NCBI RefSeq assembly: GCF_014635045.1
Contig: NZ_BMCF01000001.1
Location: 310,001-374,000, forward strand
Direction: 5' to 3'
From: Staphylococcus nepalensis
Lineage (GTDB): Bacteria; Bacillota; Bacilli; Staphylococcales; Staphylococcaceae
DNA: 64,000 nucleotides
Shown: positions 18,670-26,170 of the stretch, in pieces
Numbering within the stretch: the stretch's first letter is position 1
How the letters are laid out: each line of letters starts with the position of its first letter
Notes under the pieces: model-generated
Seen by the model: only the letters and a program-made list of their open reading frames with translations
Database searches by the model: none
What the model was told of the DNA's origin: nothing
Position numbers and translations under genes: made by a program

Positions 18670-19731
18670 ATGCCTAAATTAAAAGAAATGATTATAGTAG
18701 CCTTTGCCTTTGTAGGCGTTGTTGTAGGCGCAGGCTTCGCAACAGGACAAGAAATATTCCAATTTTTTACAAGTAATGGCAAATTCAGTGTGTTTGGTGT
18801 TTTTATTACTGGATTTATTATTACTATAGGGGGTGTGTTTGTTTTAAATACAGGGTACCGTTTGCGCTCACATAATCACACCGAACCTATAAAATTTTAT
18901 CTTCCACGAACAATTGCTGCCATTTTTGATATTATATTAACTTTATTTTTACTTGCGTTAGCAATGATTATGACAGCTGGTGGTGTTTCAACACTTCATG
19001 AAAGCTTTGGCATACCTTACGCCATCAGTTCTTTAATTTTAGTACTTATTATATTAGCCACACTCTTTTTAAAATTTGATCGCTTGATTACCGTTTTAGG
19101 AATGGTAACGCCATTTTTAGTTATTATTGTAACAATCATTGCTATTTATTATTTTACTACTGGTAGCTTTGATTTTAATTCAGCAGATCAATACGCTAAT
19201 AACGATAACCGTACAGATAAATGGTGGTGGTTTGATGCTATTAACTATGGTAGCTTACAAATTGCTGCTGCTTTTAGTTTCCTTTCTGTTATGGGAGGAC
19301 GCTTAAAATACGAAAAATCTACAATATATGGTGGTATTTTAGGTGGCGCCATTGTTACATTTTTATTATTAATGTTAAACCTTGGTATGGTAACTGAATT
19401 TACAAATATAACAGACGTCGCACTACCTTCGTTATTATTAGCTAATCATATTTCACCTATTATCGGCACATTTATGGCGATTATTATGATATTAGTTATT
19501 TATAATACAGTTGTTGGTTTAATGTATGCATTTGCTTCTCGTTTTACAGAGCCATATCAAAGAAATTATTATATTTTAATCATTATAATGGCAATCGTTA
19601 CATTTGCTACTACGTTTATTGGTTTTATAGAGTTGATTGGCAAGGTATTTCCAGTCATGGGTATTTTCGGTTTTATATTATTAATACCTATATTTATCAA
19701 AGGTGTTTTTCGTAAATCAAATCAATCATGA
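18670..19731 (+). CDS. YkvI-type APC-superfamily permease (paralog 1)
   Basis: 353-residue membrane protein of about ten helices, of the YkvI family (distant APC/LeuT-fold amino-acid permeases). The broken first helix shows VGAGFATGQEIFQFF (about 19-33), the likely substrate/ion site; the second YkvI protein of this window (54224-55312) has nearly the same motif. AAAGGA lies 10 bases before the ATG. Monocistronic, between the fbp terminator and the mhq operon. Substrate unknown; an amino acid or small amine is plausible from the fold. Confidence 0.8.
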   Translation: MPKLKEMIIVAFAFVGVVVGAGFATGQEIFQFFTSNGKFSVFGVFITGFIITIGGVFVLNTGYRLRSHNHTEPIKFYLPRTIAAIFDIILTLFLLALAMIMTAGGVSTLHESFGIPYAISSLILVLIILATLFLKFDRLITVLGMVTPFLVIIVTIIAIYYFTTGSFDFNSADQYANNDNRTDKWWWFDAINYGSLQIAAAFSFLSVMGGRLKYEKSTIYGGILGGAIVTFLLLMLNLGMVTEFTNITDVALPSLLLANHISPIIGTFMAIIMILVIYNTVVGLMYAFASRFTEPYQRNYYILIIIMAIVTFATTFIGFIELIGKVFPVMGIFGFILLIPIFIKGVFRKSNQS

Positions 19732-19732
19732 T

Positions 19733-19816
19733 AAAGAACCCCAAATGATAATGACGCTATGATCTTCAGTCAGTTAGACAAGATAATACGTTAAATTCAT
19801 CATCTGGGGCTCTTTT
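19733..19816. terminator. Long-loop hairpin between YkvI and mhqD
   Basis: AAGAACCCCAAATGAT (from 19735) pairs imperfectly with ATCATCTGGGGCTCTT, enclosing about 50 bases, then TTTTATAG. It sits between convergent genes; the long loop lowers confidence. Confidence 0.55.
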
Positions 19817-19880
19817 ATAGTCAATATTTTACTATTAAATTCAGCCAACATTACATAAAATACGTAGCTTGTTATATTAA

Positions 19881-20477
19881 TTAATCATCTTTTAATAATG
19901 ATTGTCCTGCGATAATACCTTCGCGCGTCAATTCGTGACTATTTACCCACACTTGTTTTACAGTAGCGCCTCGATTTTCAAAAATATCTATAACATTTTG
20001 ACTATCTTGAATTGAAACGATAGGGTCATTTTCACCCATAGATAATAATACTTCTACATTACTTAAGTCTTTATCATTTACTAAATCCACAGGGTATAAT
20101 GGCGCATAAAGTAATGCTTTATTAAATGTAATATCTGGATGCAGTATCATACTAACCGCAATATTTGAACCATTTGAAAAACCTACAGGTACAGCATTAG
20201 TCAAATCGAAATGGTATGTTTCTGCCGCTTCTTTTAAAAATTGAATTAATCTGTCTGTTCTATAGTTTAAATCTTCCACGTCATATTGCCCTTCGCCATG
20301 ACGTTTGAAGAAACGGTTCATTCCATTTTCTGAAATTTCTCCTCTTACACTCAATATATTATATTTAGGATTAAGCGCTTGTGCTAAAGGCAATAAATCA
20401 TTTTCGTCACCACCAGTTCCATGTAATAAAATAAAGGTTGGTGCGTTTGGCTGGCCTTCTCTAAAAATATGTTCCAT
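19881..20477 (-). CDS. mhqD: Alpha/beta-hydrolase MhqD (carboxylesterase-like)
   Basis: 198-residue phospholipase/carboxylesterase-family hydrolase, part of the quinone/electrophile-resistance operon in staphylococci and Bacillus. The oxyanion segment LLHGTGGDENDLLPLA (about 16-31), nucleophile elbow GFSNGS (about 99-104), and the Asp (GENDPIV) and His (VNSHELTREG) of the triad are visible. The ATG at 20477 is used because AAGGAG lies 9 bases upstream; the in-frame ATG at 20486 touches the SD. Last gene of mhqO-mhqE-mhqD, 30 bases after mhqE. Confidence 0.9.
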   Translation of the reverse strand: MEHIFREGQPNAPTFILLHGTGGDENDLLPLAQALNPKYNILSVRGEISENGMNRFFKRHGEGQYDVEDLNYRTDRLIQFLKEAAETYHFDLTNAVPVGFSNGSNIAVSMILHPDITFNKALLYAPLYPVDLVNDKDLSNVEVLLSMGENDPIVSIQDSQNVIDIFENRGATVKQVWVNSHELTREGIIAGQSLLKDD

Positions 20478-20506
20478 ACTCTTCATCTCCTTTAAGTGTT
20501 TTTTAA

Positions 20507-21412
20507 TTATATACGTATCGGTGGTAATAAACGTAATAGTTCATCTTCTCTTTCTTCGTATTGAGGGGGCATTATCAAGCGTGTACCTAAATCTTCGAAA
20601 CGTTCATCGATTGTAAAGCCTGGCCCTTCAGTGGCAAATTCAAAAATAATGTCACCACGTTCTTTCATGTAGACTGCATTAAAATAATGACGATCTTTGA
20701 CTTCAGTTACATGGTAACCTCTATCTAACATTTTCGTTTGCCATGCTTTATGAACATGGTTATTTGGCGCTGACCATGCGATATGATGGACCACACCTAC
20801 GCCCCAACGAACATGTTCATTTGGTACATCTTTTTTTACCATAACGTGATGTTGCCAATCGCCTACTGTTTTCAAATGGATATACATATCATTTTCATTT
20901 ACACATGCTAAGCCCATTTCTTCAGTTAACGTTTGAACTGTTTGATATGGATTATTAGACAACATAGTAACACCATAAAAACCAACAATATCTATGCTAT
21001 GCTTATCTAAAGCTTCCTTGTCATCTTCAACAAGCGCCAAAGGCAACTCATGTGCATCTACAAATTCAAGCGTATCTTTTCCAAATAATTGTGTTCTTAC
21101 TGTCTCAATTTCGTGTACCTTTAGATGTGTTTCCCATTGCTTTAATGAACCCCGGGGCACCCTAAATGCAATATGTTGCACTTGTCCCGCGCCAGTACGG
21201 CCTTTATAATGATTGGGCCAGTTAAAAAATGTCAATATCGTGCCATTGTCAACGCCACCATTTGAAAAGTATAAATGGTATGTTGATGGGTCATCAAAAT
21301 TCACTGTTTTCTTTATTAATTTTAAATTGAGAATATCTCGATAAAATTGAATATTTTCTTCTGGATTACCTACAATTGCTGAAATATGATGAATGTGATG
21401 AATAGGATCCAT
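20507..21412 (-). CDS. mhqE: VOC-family ring-cleaving dioxygenase MhqE-like
   Basis: 301 residues, two vicinal-oxygen-chelate (glyoxalase/extradiol-dioxygenase) modules: DPIHHIHHISAIVGNPEENIQFYRDILNLKLIKKTV at the start and VGVVHHIAWSAPNN near 210. Fe(II) ligands fit the His of HHIS, the His of VHHIAW and the Glu of IIFEFATEGPGF. It probably opens hydroquinone/catechol rings during quinone detoxification. AGGAGG lies 7 bases before the ATG at 21412; a TTG/ATG further upstream would precede the SD. 44 bases after mhqO and paralogous to it. Confidence 0.88.
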   Translation of the reverse strand: MDPIHHIHHISAIVGNPEENIQFYRDILNLKLIKKTVNFDDPSTYHLYFSNGGVDNGTILTFFNWPNHYKGRTGAGQVQHIAFRVPRGSLKQWETHLKVHEIETVRTQLFGKDTLEFVDAHELPLALVEDDKEALDKHSIDIVGFYGVTMLSNNPYQTVQTLTEEMGLACVNENDMYIHLKTVGDWQHHVMVKKDVPNEHVRWGVGVVHHIAWSAPNNHVHKAWQTKMLDRGYHVTEVKDRHYFNAVYMKERGDIIFEFATEGPGFTIDERFEDLGTRLIMPPQYEEREDELLRLLPPIRI

Positions 21413-21456
21413 CTCCACCCCTCCTAGTTTATTATTAAAAAAACAATCCAAAAAAT

Positions 21457-22419
21457 TTAGTGTGATCGTTTCGTATCAAAAGGACGTACTTCCGATTCTA
21501 TATAATCACGTTTTTTCTCTAAAAATGGTGGCAATGCAAGACTCTCACCTAATGTTTCATAGGGTTCATCTCCCATAAACCCTGGTCCATCTGTAGATAC
21601 TTCAACTAATATATGACCAATACGGGCATACAATGCTTCAAAATAAAATCTATCTACTAAACCTGAATTTCCGATGCCATATTGTTCATATTTTTCTAAC
21701 CATTTTGAAATAGCTTCATGGTCTTCTAATCTGAATGAAACATGATGCACTTCGCCGTAACCTTGTCTAGCTTCAGGGGCTGTCGTGTCTTTTCTTAAAA
21801 ATACTTGACCGCCATTGCCACCTTCACCAACTTCTAATACTGCAACATCTTCCTCTTCAATAATTGTTCTCATACCAAATATTTCTTCCAAGATTTTTTT
21901 GAAATCTTCAAAGTAGCTTACAGTGATTTCAATAGGTCCCAAACCATAAATTGCTTTATCAGTAGGTACTGGCCCTTTTTTCCATGGTTGTCCTGGTGCT
22001 ACGCCTTTATTATTTTCATCAGAAATTAATTGATAACTTTGTCCATCAGGCTCTTCAAATGGCAACACTTTTTTACCAAATAGCGCTTGTATGCCTTCAT
22101 GTTTAACCCCATACTCATTAAATCGTGCTTCATAATACGCTAACGCTGCATCATCAGGTACGCGGAAGGAAGGACGCGTAATTGAATTTGTTCCAGAATG
22201 ACCTTTAGGAACGTGAGGAAAATCAAAAAATGTCATATCTGTACCAGGTGAGCCGACATCATCTGCAAAAAATGTATGATAGGTATAAATGTCATCTTGA
22301 TTTACTGTTTTTTTCACAAGTCTCATACCTAATACTTCAGTAAAAAATTTATAATTTCGTTCAGCATCATCTGTCATTGCTGTTACGTGGTGTATACCTA
22401 ATAATTGATTATTCGTCAT
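21457..22419 (-). CDS. mhqO: VOC-family ring-cleaving dioxygenase MhqO-like
   Basis: 320 residues, two VOC modules: LGIHHVTAMTDDAERNYKFFTEVLGMRLVKKTVNQDD at the N-terminus and GYGEVHHVSFRLEDHEAISKW near 222, with HILVEVSTDGPGF supplying the Glu ligand. It matches MhqO, a hydroquinone-specific extradiol dioxygenase of the MhqR regulon. GAGGAG precedes the ATG by 8 bases. It is the first gene of the mhqO-E-D unit, with its own MhqR-like operator (22443-22460) between it and mhqR. Confidence 0.9.
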   Translation of the reverse strand: MTNNQLLGIHHVTAMTDDAERNYKFFTEVLGMRLVKKTVNQDDIYTYHTFFADDVGSPGTDMTFFDFPHVPKGHSGTNSITRPSFRVPDDAALAYYEARFNEYGVKHEGIQALFGKKVLPFEEPDGQSYQLISDENNKGVAPGQPWKKGPVPTDKAIYGLGPIEITVSYFEDFKKILEEIFGMRTIIEEEDVAVLEVGEGGNGGQVFLRKDTTAPEARQGYGEVHHVSFRLEDHEAISKWLEKYEQYGIGNSGLVDRFYFEALYARIGHILVEVSTDGPGFMGDEPYETLGESLALPPFLEKKRDYIESEVRPFDTKRSH

Positions 22420-22442
22420 AATAAAACTCCTCTTTTTATATT

Positions 22443-22460
22443 TATCTCGATTTCGAAGTA
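22443..22460. promoter_or_regulatory. MhqR-like operator before mhqO
   Basis: Imperfect inverted repeat TATCTCGA-TT-TCGAAGTA, closely matching the Bacillus MhqR box (TATCTcGAAtTCgAGATA as I recall). It lies in the mhqR-mhqO gap, about 25 bases before the mhqO start, and is almost the same sequence as the site over the mhqR promoter. Confidence 0.78.
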
Positions 22461-22489
22461 ATTTTAAATAAAATTTTTAAGTGCTAAGC

Positions 22490-22921
22490 CTAAATCATAG
22501 GTTGTGCACTTAATTTTTTCAAAACGTGCTGTAATGTTGTTAATTCTTCATCTGACAAAATTGAAAAAGTTGATTCTAATGTTGCAGCATGCTTAGGAAA
22601 TATCTCATTCATCAATGTACAACCTGTTTCAGTGAGCGAAGCATTAGTCACTCGTTTGTCTTGTACATTTCGTATTCTTATTACATACCCTTTTGTCTCT
22701 AATTTATCTACAACATATGTGATACTACTACTCGCAATTAATACTCTATCACCAATACGTTGTATCGGTTGATCGCCTTTATTGTACAGTAACTCTAATA
22801 CCGCGAACTCTGTCACATTTAGTCCATAACGTTGAATGTCATTCCTAACTATTTGTTCCAAATGATCGATAGTTCGGTTCAAACCAACAAATGTATTTAA
22901 CGACGCTTTAGTTCGATTCAT
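22490..22921 (-). CDS. mhqR: MarR-family quinone-sensing repressor
   Basis: 143-residue MarR winged-helix regulator: [49 protein letters not shown] is helix 2 through the wing. MhqR represses mhq genes and is inactivated by quinones/hydroquinones. One Cys (TGCTLMNEI) is present in the C-terminal half. The ATG at 22921 is chosen although a longer frame reaches 22984, because 22984 falls within the -35 element of the promoter and so cannot be transcribed from it. It heads mhqR-mhqO-mhqE-mhqD and carries its own operator. Confidence 0.9.
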   Translation of the reverse strand: MNRTKASLNTFVGLNRTIDHLEQIVRNDIQRYGLNVTEFAVLELLYNKGDQPIQRIGDRVLIASSSITYVVDKLETKGYVIRIRNVQDKRVTNASLTETGCTLMNEIFPKHAATLESTFSILSDEELTTLQHVLKKLSAQPMI

Positions 22922-22940
22922 CACATCACCAACTTTCAAT

Positions 22941-22960
22941 TTATTTCGATTTCGAGATAA
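22941..22960. promoter_or_regulatory. MhqR-like operator over the mhqR start region
   Basis: TTATTTCGA-TT-TCGAGATAA, an inverted repeat with one mismatch, directly downstream of the mhqR -10 hexamer (about +1 to +20). Shares the core TCGATTTCGA with the site before mhqO. Confidence 0.82.
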
Positions 22961-22989
22961 ATTATAATACTGTTTTTTAAACAAGTCAA
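22961..22989 (-). promoter_or_regulatory. Sigma-A promoter of mhqR
   Basis: On the minus strand TTGACT (22989-22984), a 17-base spacer, TATAAT (22966-22961): close to consensus. The MhqR operator begins at the next base. Confidence 0.85.
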
Positions 22990-23112
22990 CACATTGAGTA
23001 TAAAAATTATACTGTCATTTAAAAGTCATATAAAAATAAACTTACATTTGCTTATTTATTCAGTTTCTACCATTCAAATTAGTGGTATATATCATAATGT
23101 GGAGGTGTCATA

Positions 23113-24537
23113 ATGAATCAATTATTTATAAACAATGAATTTGTAGAAAGCAAATCTACTGACACAATGGACGTCATTAACCCTGCAACTGAAGAAAAGA
23201 TAGACACAATTACTTTCGCAACAGAATCTGAAGTTAACTCAGCTGTAGAAAAGTCAAAACATGCACAATTAGAGTGGGAAAAAGTGCCTCAACCAACACG
23301 AGCAGACCATGTAAAAATGTTAATCCCTTTATTAGAAGAACATAAAGATGAAATTGCAAAATTGTATGTTCAAGAACAAGGAAAAACACTTGCTTCGGCA
23401 AAAGGTGAAATAGATAAATCTATACATTTTATAGATTATATGACAAGCCAAAGTATGAATAATAAAGGCGAAGTCTTGCAAAACAGCCGTGAAAACGAAA
23501 CGATTTTGTTAACTAAAAAACCAATTGGTGTAACAGCAGGTATTGTGCCTTGGAATGCGCCCATAATGGTGTTAATGAGAAAAGTGATCCCTGCTATTGT
23601 AACTGGTTGTTCTGTAGTTATTAAACCTAGTGAAGAAACCTCACTTGTCACGCTAAAAATTGCTGAACTATTTCGTCAATCTACTATACCTGCAGGACTT
23701 ATTCAAATTCTTCCAGGTAAAGGAGAAGCGCTAGGTACGCAATTAGCTGAACACCCAGATATACAACTCATTTCAATCACGGGTAGCATGCGCGCAGGTA
23801 AATCAGTTTTTGCTAAGAGTGCAAATACAGTTAAAAAGGTAAATCTTGAACTTGGAGGTAATGCACCTGTATTAGTCACCTCAAATGCGAATTTAGATAA
23901 AGCAGTTGATTATATCGTTACAGCAAGAATTAATAATGCCGGACAGGTATGCACTTGTCCTGAACGCATTTTTGTACACAAAGCTATTCATTCAACATTT
24001 ATCAATAAGTTAAAAGAAAAAATGCAGAGTTTAACTGTAGGAGATCCATTTGATAATAAATCAGACTATGGTGCGCTTATTAATCAAAAACAATTAAATA
24101 ATGTGGATGAAAAAGTTCAAAATGCAGTTAACAATGGGGCTCAATTAATTACAGGTGGCCACATCATCGATCGTCCTGGCTATTTTTATGAACCTACCAT
24201 TTTAGATCAAGTAGATCCAGAAGATAGCGCGTTTAAAGAAGAAATTTTCGGACCTGTGTTGCCAATTGTGCAATATAACAACTTTGACGAAGCCATCGAA
24301 CAAGCAAACAACACAAATGCTGGTTTATCATCTTATATCTTTTCAGAAGATTTAAAAGAAATTATGACAGCAACCGAATCGCTTAAATTTGGTGAAGTTT
24401 ATGCCAATTGCGAAGCAGAAGAAGTTGTAAACGGATATCACGCTGGTTGGAGAGAATCAGGTTTAGGTGGCGCTGACGGTGTACGCGGGCTAGAAGAATA
24501 TTATAACACTACTGTTTCATATATTAGATATGATTAA
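23113..24537 (+). CDS. aldA: NAD(P)-dependent aldehyde dehydrogenase (AldA-like)
   Basis: 474 residues, ALDH superfamily, similar to lactaldehyde/glycolaldehyde dehydrogenase AldA. Motifs: VPWNAPIMVLMRKVIPA (about 146), KPSEETS, ISITGSMRAG (nucleotide binding), LELGGNAPVLV with the general-base Glu (about 250), and catalytic Cys in GQVCTCPER (about 283). GGAGGTG lies 5 bases before the ATG. Divergent from mhqR with a 190-base gap; it may serve the same aldehyde/quinone stress, but I saw no MhqR box on its side. Terminated by 24556-24603. Confidence 0.87.
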   Translation: MNQLFINNEFVESKSTDTMDVINPATEEKIDTITFATESEVNSAVEKSKHAQLEWEKVPQPTRADHVKMLIPLLEEHKDEIAKLYVQEQGKTLASAKGEIDKSIHFIDYMTSQSMNNKGEVLQNSRENETILLTKKPIGVTAGIVPWNAPIMVLMRKVIPAIVTGCSVVIKPSEETSLVTLKIAELFRQSTIPAGLIQILPGKGEALGTQLAEHPDIQLISITGSMRAGKSVFAKSANTVKKVNLELGGNAPVLVTSNANLDKAVDYIVTARINNAGQVCTCPERIFVHKAIHSTFINKLKEKMQSLTVGDPFDNKSDYGALINQKQLNNVDEKVQNAVNNGAQLITGGHIIDRPGYFYEPTILDQVDPEDSAFKEEIFGPVLPIVQYNNFDEAIEQANNTNAGLSSYIFSEDLKEIMTATESLKFGEVYANCEAEEVVNGYHAGWRESGLGGADGVRGLEEYYNTTVSYIRYD

Positions 24538-24555
24538 GATAATTAGATATTAAGA

Positions 24556-24603
24556 AATGCCTCAACATTATGATTTAAAGTATCAAACTAATGTTGAGGC
24601 ATT
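24556..24603. terminator. Terminator between aldA and the zinc lipoprotein gene
   Basis: Perfect 15-bp stem AATGCCTCAACATTA with 24589-24603, 18-base loop; convergent genes on both sides. Confidence 0.85.
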
Positions 24604-24626
24604 ATTATTATATAACTAAATCTGTA

Positions 24627-25625
24627 CTACTCGTTAAGTGCTTTATCTAAAGATTTCATATTTTCTTTCATCAATGATTGATAAGTGATTTCGTCATCAC
24701 TTACTTCTTCTTTTGATAAAGTAGCCATATTGTGAAATTTTAGCGGTGTAGTATTGGACTCTTTTTGAATCACATCTGTTACTTTGGATGTGATATTTTG
24801 TTCATATAATACATAAGGTTGTTTTGTTTTATTCATATTTCGAACAATATTCATTAATTCCCGTTGGCTAGGTTCTTCATTATTCATGCCACTGACACCC
24901 TGCTGTTTAAAATGATAGCGATTAGCTAAATAACCTATAGAATCATGAGATATAATAACTGTGTCACGTTTAGGATGCTGTGTTATCTTTTTCATCTTAT
25001 TATCAATTTGATTGATATCTTTTATCAATCGTTTATAATTCTGCATATAATAAGATTGATGTTTAGGATCTTTCTCTACCAAGTCATCTTTAATTGCTTT
25101 AACAAACTTTTTATTTAATACAGGGTCAAGCCATACGTGTGGATCTTGTCCTTCATGATTGTGACCTTCATGGCTATCATGGCCATCATGTTCTGTATGC
25201 GTTTCGTGCTCATGCTCGTGGTCGTGCTCATGTTCGTGTTCGTGACTAGCAATTAAATCACCATGATTAAGATCTTGCGCAACTGGTAACTTCAAACGAT
25301 CATTATTAATTGAAGTTGCAACTTTTTTAGCAACTGGGTCCATTTCTTCATTTGAATAGATAAATAAATCACTTTTAGCAATATTAATCATTTCTTTTTG
25401 CGTAGGTTCAAAAGAATGCATGTCTGCTCCAGGTGGATAAATTGAATTGACATCTACGTATTTACCACCTATTTGCTCAGTAAAACTTTGAAATGCAAAT
25501 GCCGTTGTATATATTTTAAGTTTATTGTTAGAACTGACGTCTTTTTTCTCAGTATTTATATTTCCGCAAGCACTCAACAATACGATAAATATACAAGTCA
25601 GTATAAATAATACTCTTTTTTTCAA
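24627..25625 (-). CDS. Zinc-binding ABC lipoprotein (AdcA/ZnuA type)
   Basis: 332-residue substrate-binding lipoprotein of the cluster A-I metal family. Signal peptide with lipobox LLSAC, lipidated Cys at residue 20. Zinc-type features are MHSFEP (His ligand), a His/Asp/Glu-rich loop (about residues 126-160, built of HEHEHDHEH-like units), DPHVWLDP, and ISHDSIGYL. It lacks the C-terminal ZinT domain of full-length AdcA (about 515 residues). The start is TTG at 25625: GGAGGGG lies 6 bases upstream, and a TTG further up lies in the SD itself. No permease or ATPase gene is adjacent, so it is an orphan binding protein. A Zur-like box sits between promoter and SD. Confidence 0.87.
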   Translation of the reverse strand: MKKRVLFILTCIFIVLLSACGNINTEKKDVSSNNKLKIYTTAFAFQSFTEQIGGKYVDVNSIYPPGADMHSFEPTQKEMINIAKSDLFIYSNEEMDPVAKKVATSINNDRLKLPVAQDLNHGDLIASHEHEHEHDHEHEHETHTEHDGHDSHEGHNHEGQDPHVWLDPVLNKKFVKAIKDDLVEKDPKHQSYYMQNYKRLIKDINQIDNKMKKITQHPKRDTVIISHDSIGYLANRYHFKQQGVSGMNNEEPSQRELMNIVRNMNKTKQPYVLYEQNITSKVTDVIQKESNTTPLKFHNMATLSKEEVSDDEITYQSLMKENMKSLDKALNE

Positions 25626-25638
25626 AAAACGCCCCTCC

Positions 25639-25659
25639 AAATCGAAATTATTCCGTTAA
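25639..25659. promoter_or_regulatory. Zur-like box
   Basis: Arms AAATCGAAAT and ATTCCGTTAA around a central T give a 7-1-7 core (TCGAAAT-T-ATTCCGT) resembling the Gram-positive Zur consensus TCGTAATNATTACGA with three mismatches. It lies just after the -10 of the zinc-lipoprotein promoter. Confidence 0.65.
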
Positions 25660-25660
25660 A

Positions 25661-25689
25661 ACTATAAACTTATTTTCTTAATTTTTCAA
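25661..25689 (-). promoter_or_regulatory. Sigma-A promoter of the zinc-lipoprotein gene
   Basis: On the minus strand TTGAAA (25689-25684), a 17-base spacer, TATAGT (25666-25661). Confidence 0.72.
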
Positions 25690-25823
25690 TGGTTTTTACT
25701 TATTCTATAATAATTCTTAGCTAATTTTTCCCATAAATATAGATTAATTCCTATTATGAGTTTAACTTTAGCTTAAATGTGATATTAAATAAGTATGAAG
25801 TTAATCTACAAGGAGTGATTTAA

Positions 25824-26102
25824 ATGGCGGAAATTAAACAAGGTACAAATAAATTTTATGTAGGCGATAATGAAAATAACCCTCAAGCTGAAATTACTTT
25901 TCAAAAACAAGGTGATAACCAAATCAATATTGATCATACAGGCGTACCAGACGAACTTGGCGGCCAAGGTTTAGGTTCACAACTTGTAAAATCCGTAGTT
26001 GATTACGCTCGCGATAATAATTTAAAAGTTACTGCAACATGCCCTTTTGCTAAATCTGTAATTGAGAAAAATGCAGAATATCAAGATGTGTACTCAGGTT
26101 AG
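25824..26102 (+). CDS. Small GNAT-like N-acetyltransferase (YjdJ family)
   Basis: 92-residue minimal GNAT-fold protein (COG2388/YjdJ). The acetyl-CoA loop reads GGQGLGSQLVKSVVDYARDNN (about 46-66), followed by the family motif ATCPFAKSVIEKN. It is half the size of a usual GNAT and its substrate is unknown. AAGGAG lies 8 bases before the ATG. Single gene, closed by a strong bidirectional hairpin. Confidence 0.88.
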   Translation: MAEIKQGTNKFYVGDNENNPQAEITFQKQGDNQINIDHTGVPDELGGQGLGSQLVKSVVDYARDNNLKVTATCPFAKSVIEKNAEYQDVYSG

Positions 26103-26130
26103 TTTTTTACAAACTAAATTCAAATATAAG

Positions 26131-26169
26131 AAACGGGACAGAAATAAAATTTTAATTTCTGTCCCGTTT
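26131..26169. terminator. Bidirectional terminator (typical staphylococcal hairpin)
   Basis: AAACGGGACAGAAAT with its exact complement (26155-26169) and a 9-base AT-rich loop; ends two bases before the ABC-transporter stop codon. Confidence 0.92.
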
Positions 26170-26170
26170 T

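Noticed and set aside
20305..20616. 103-codon plus-strand frame
   Set aside because: Antisense across mhqD and mhqE; both real genes have SDs and family motifs.
25150..25250. Short tandem repeat resembling a CRISPR or VNTR
   Set aside because: It is the codon-level repetition encoding the His/Glu/Asp-rich metal loop of the zinc lipoprotein.
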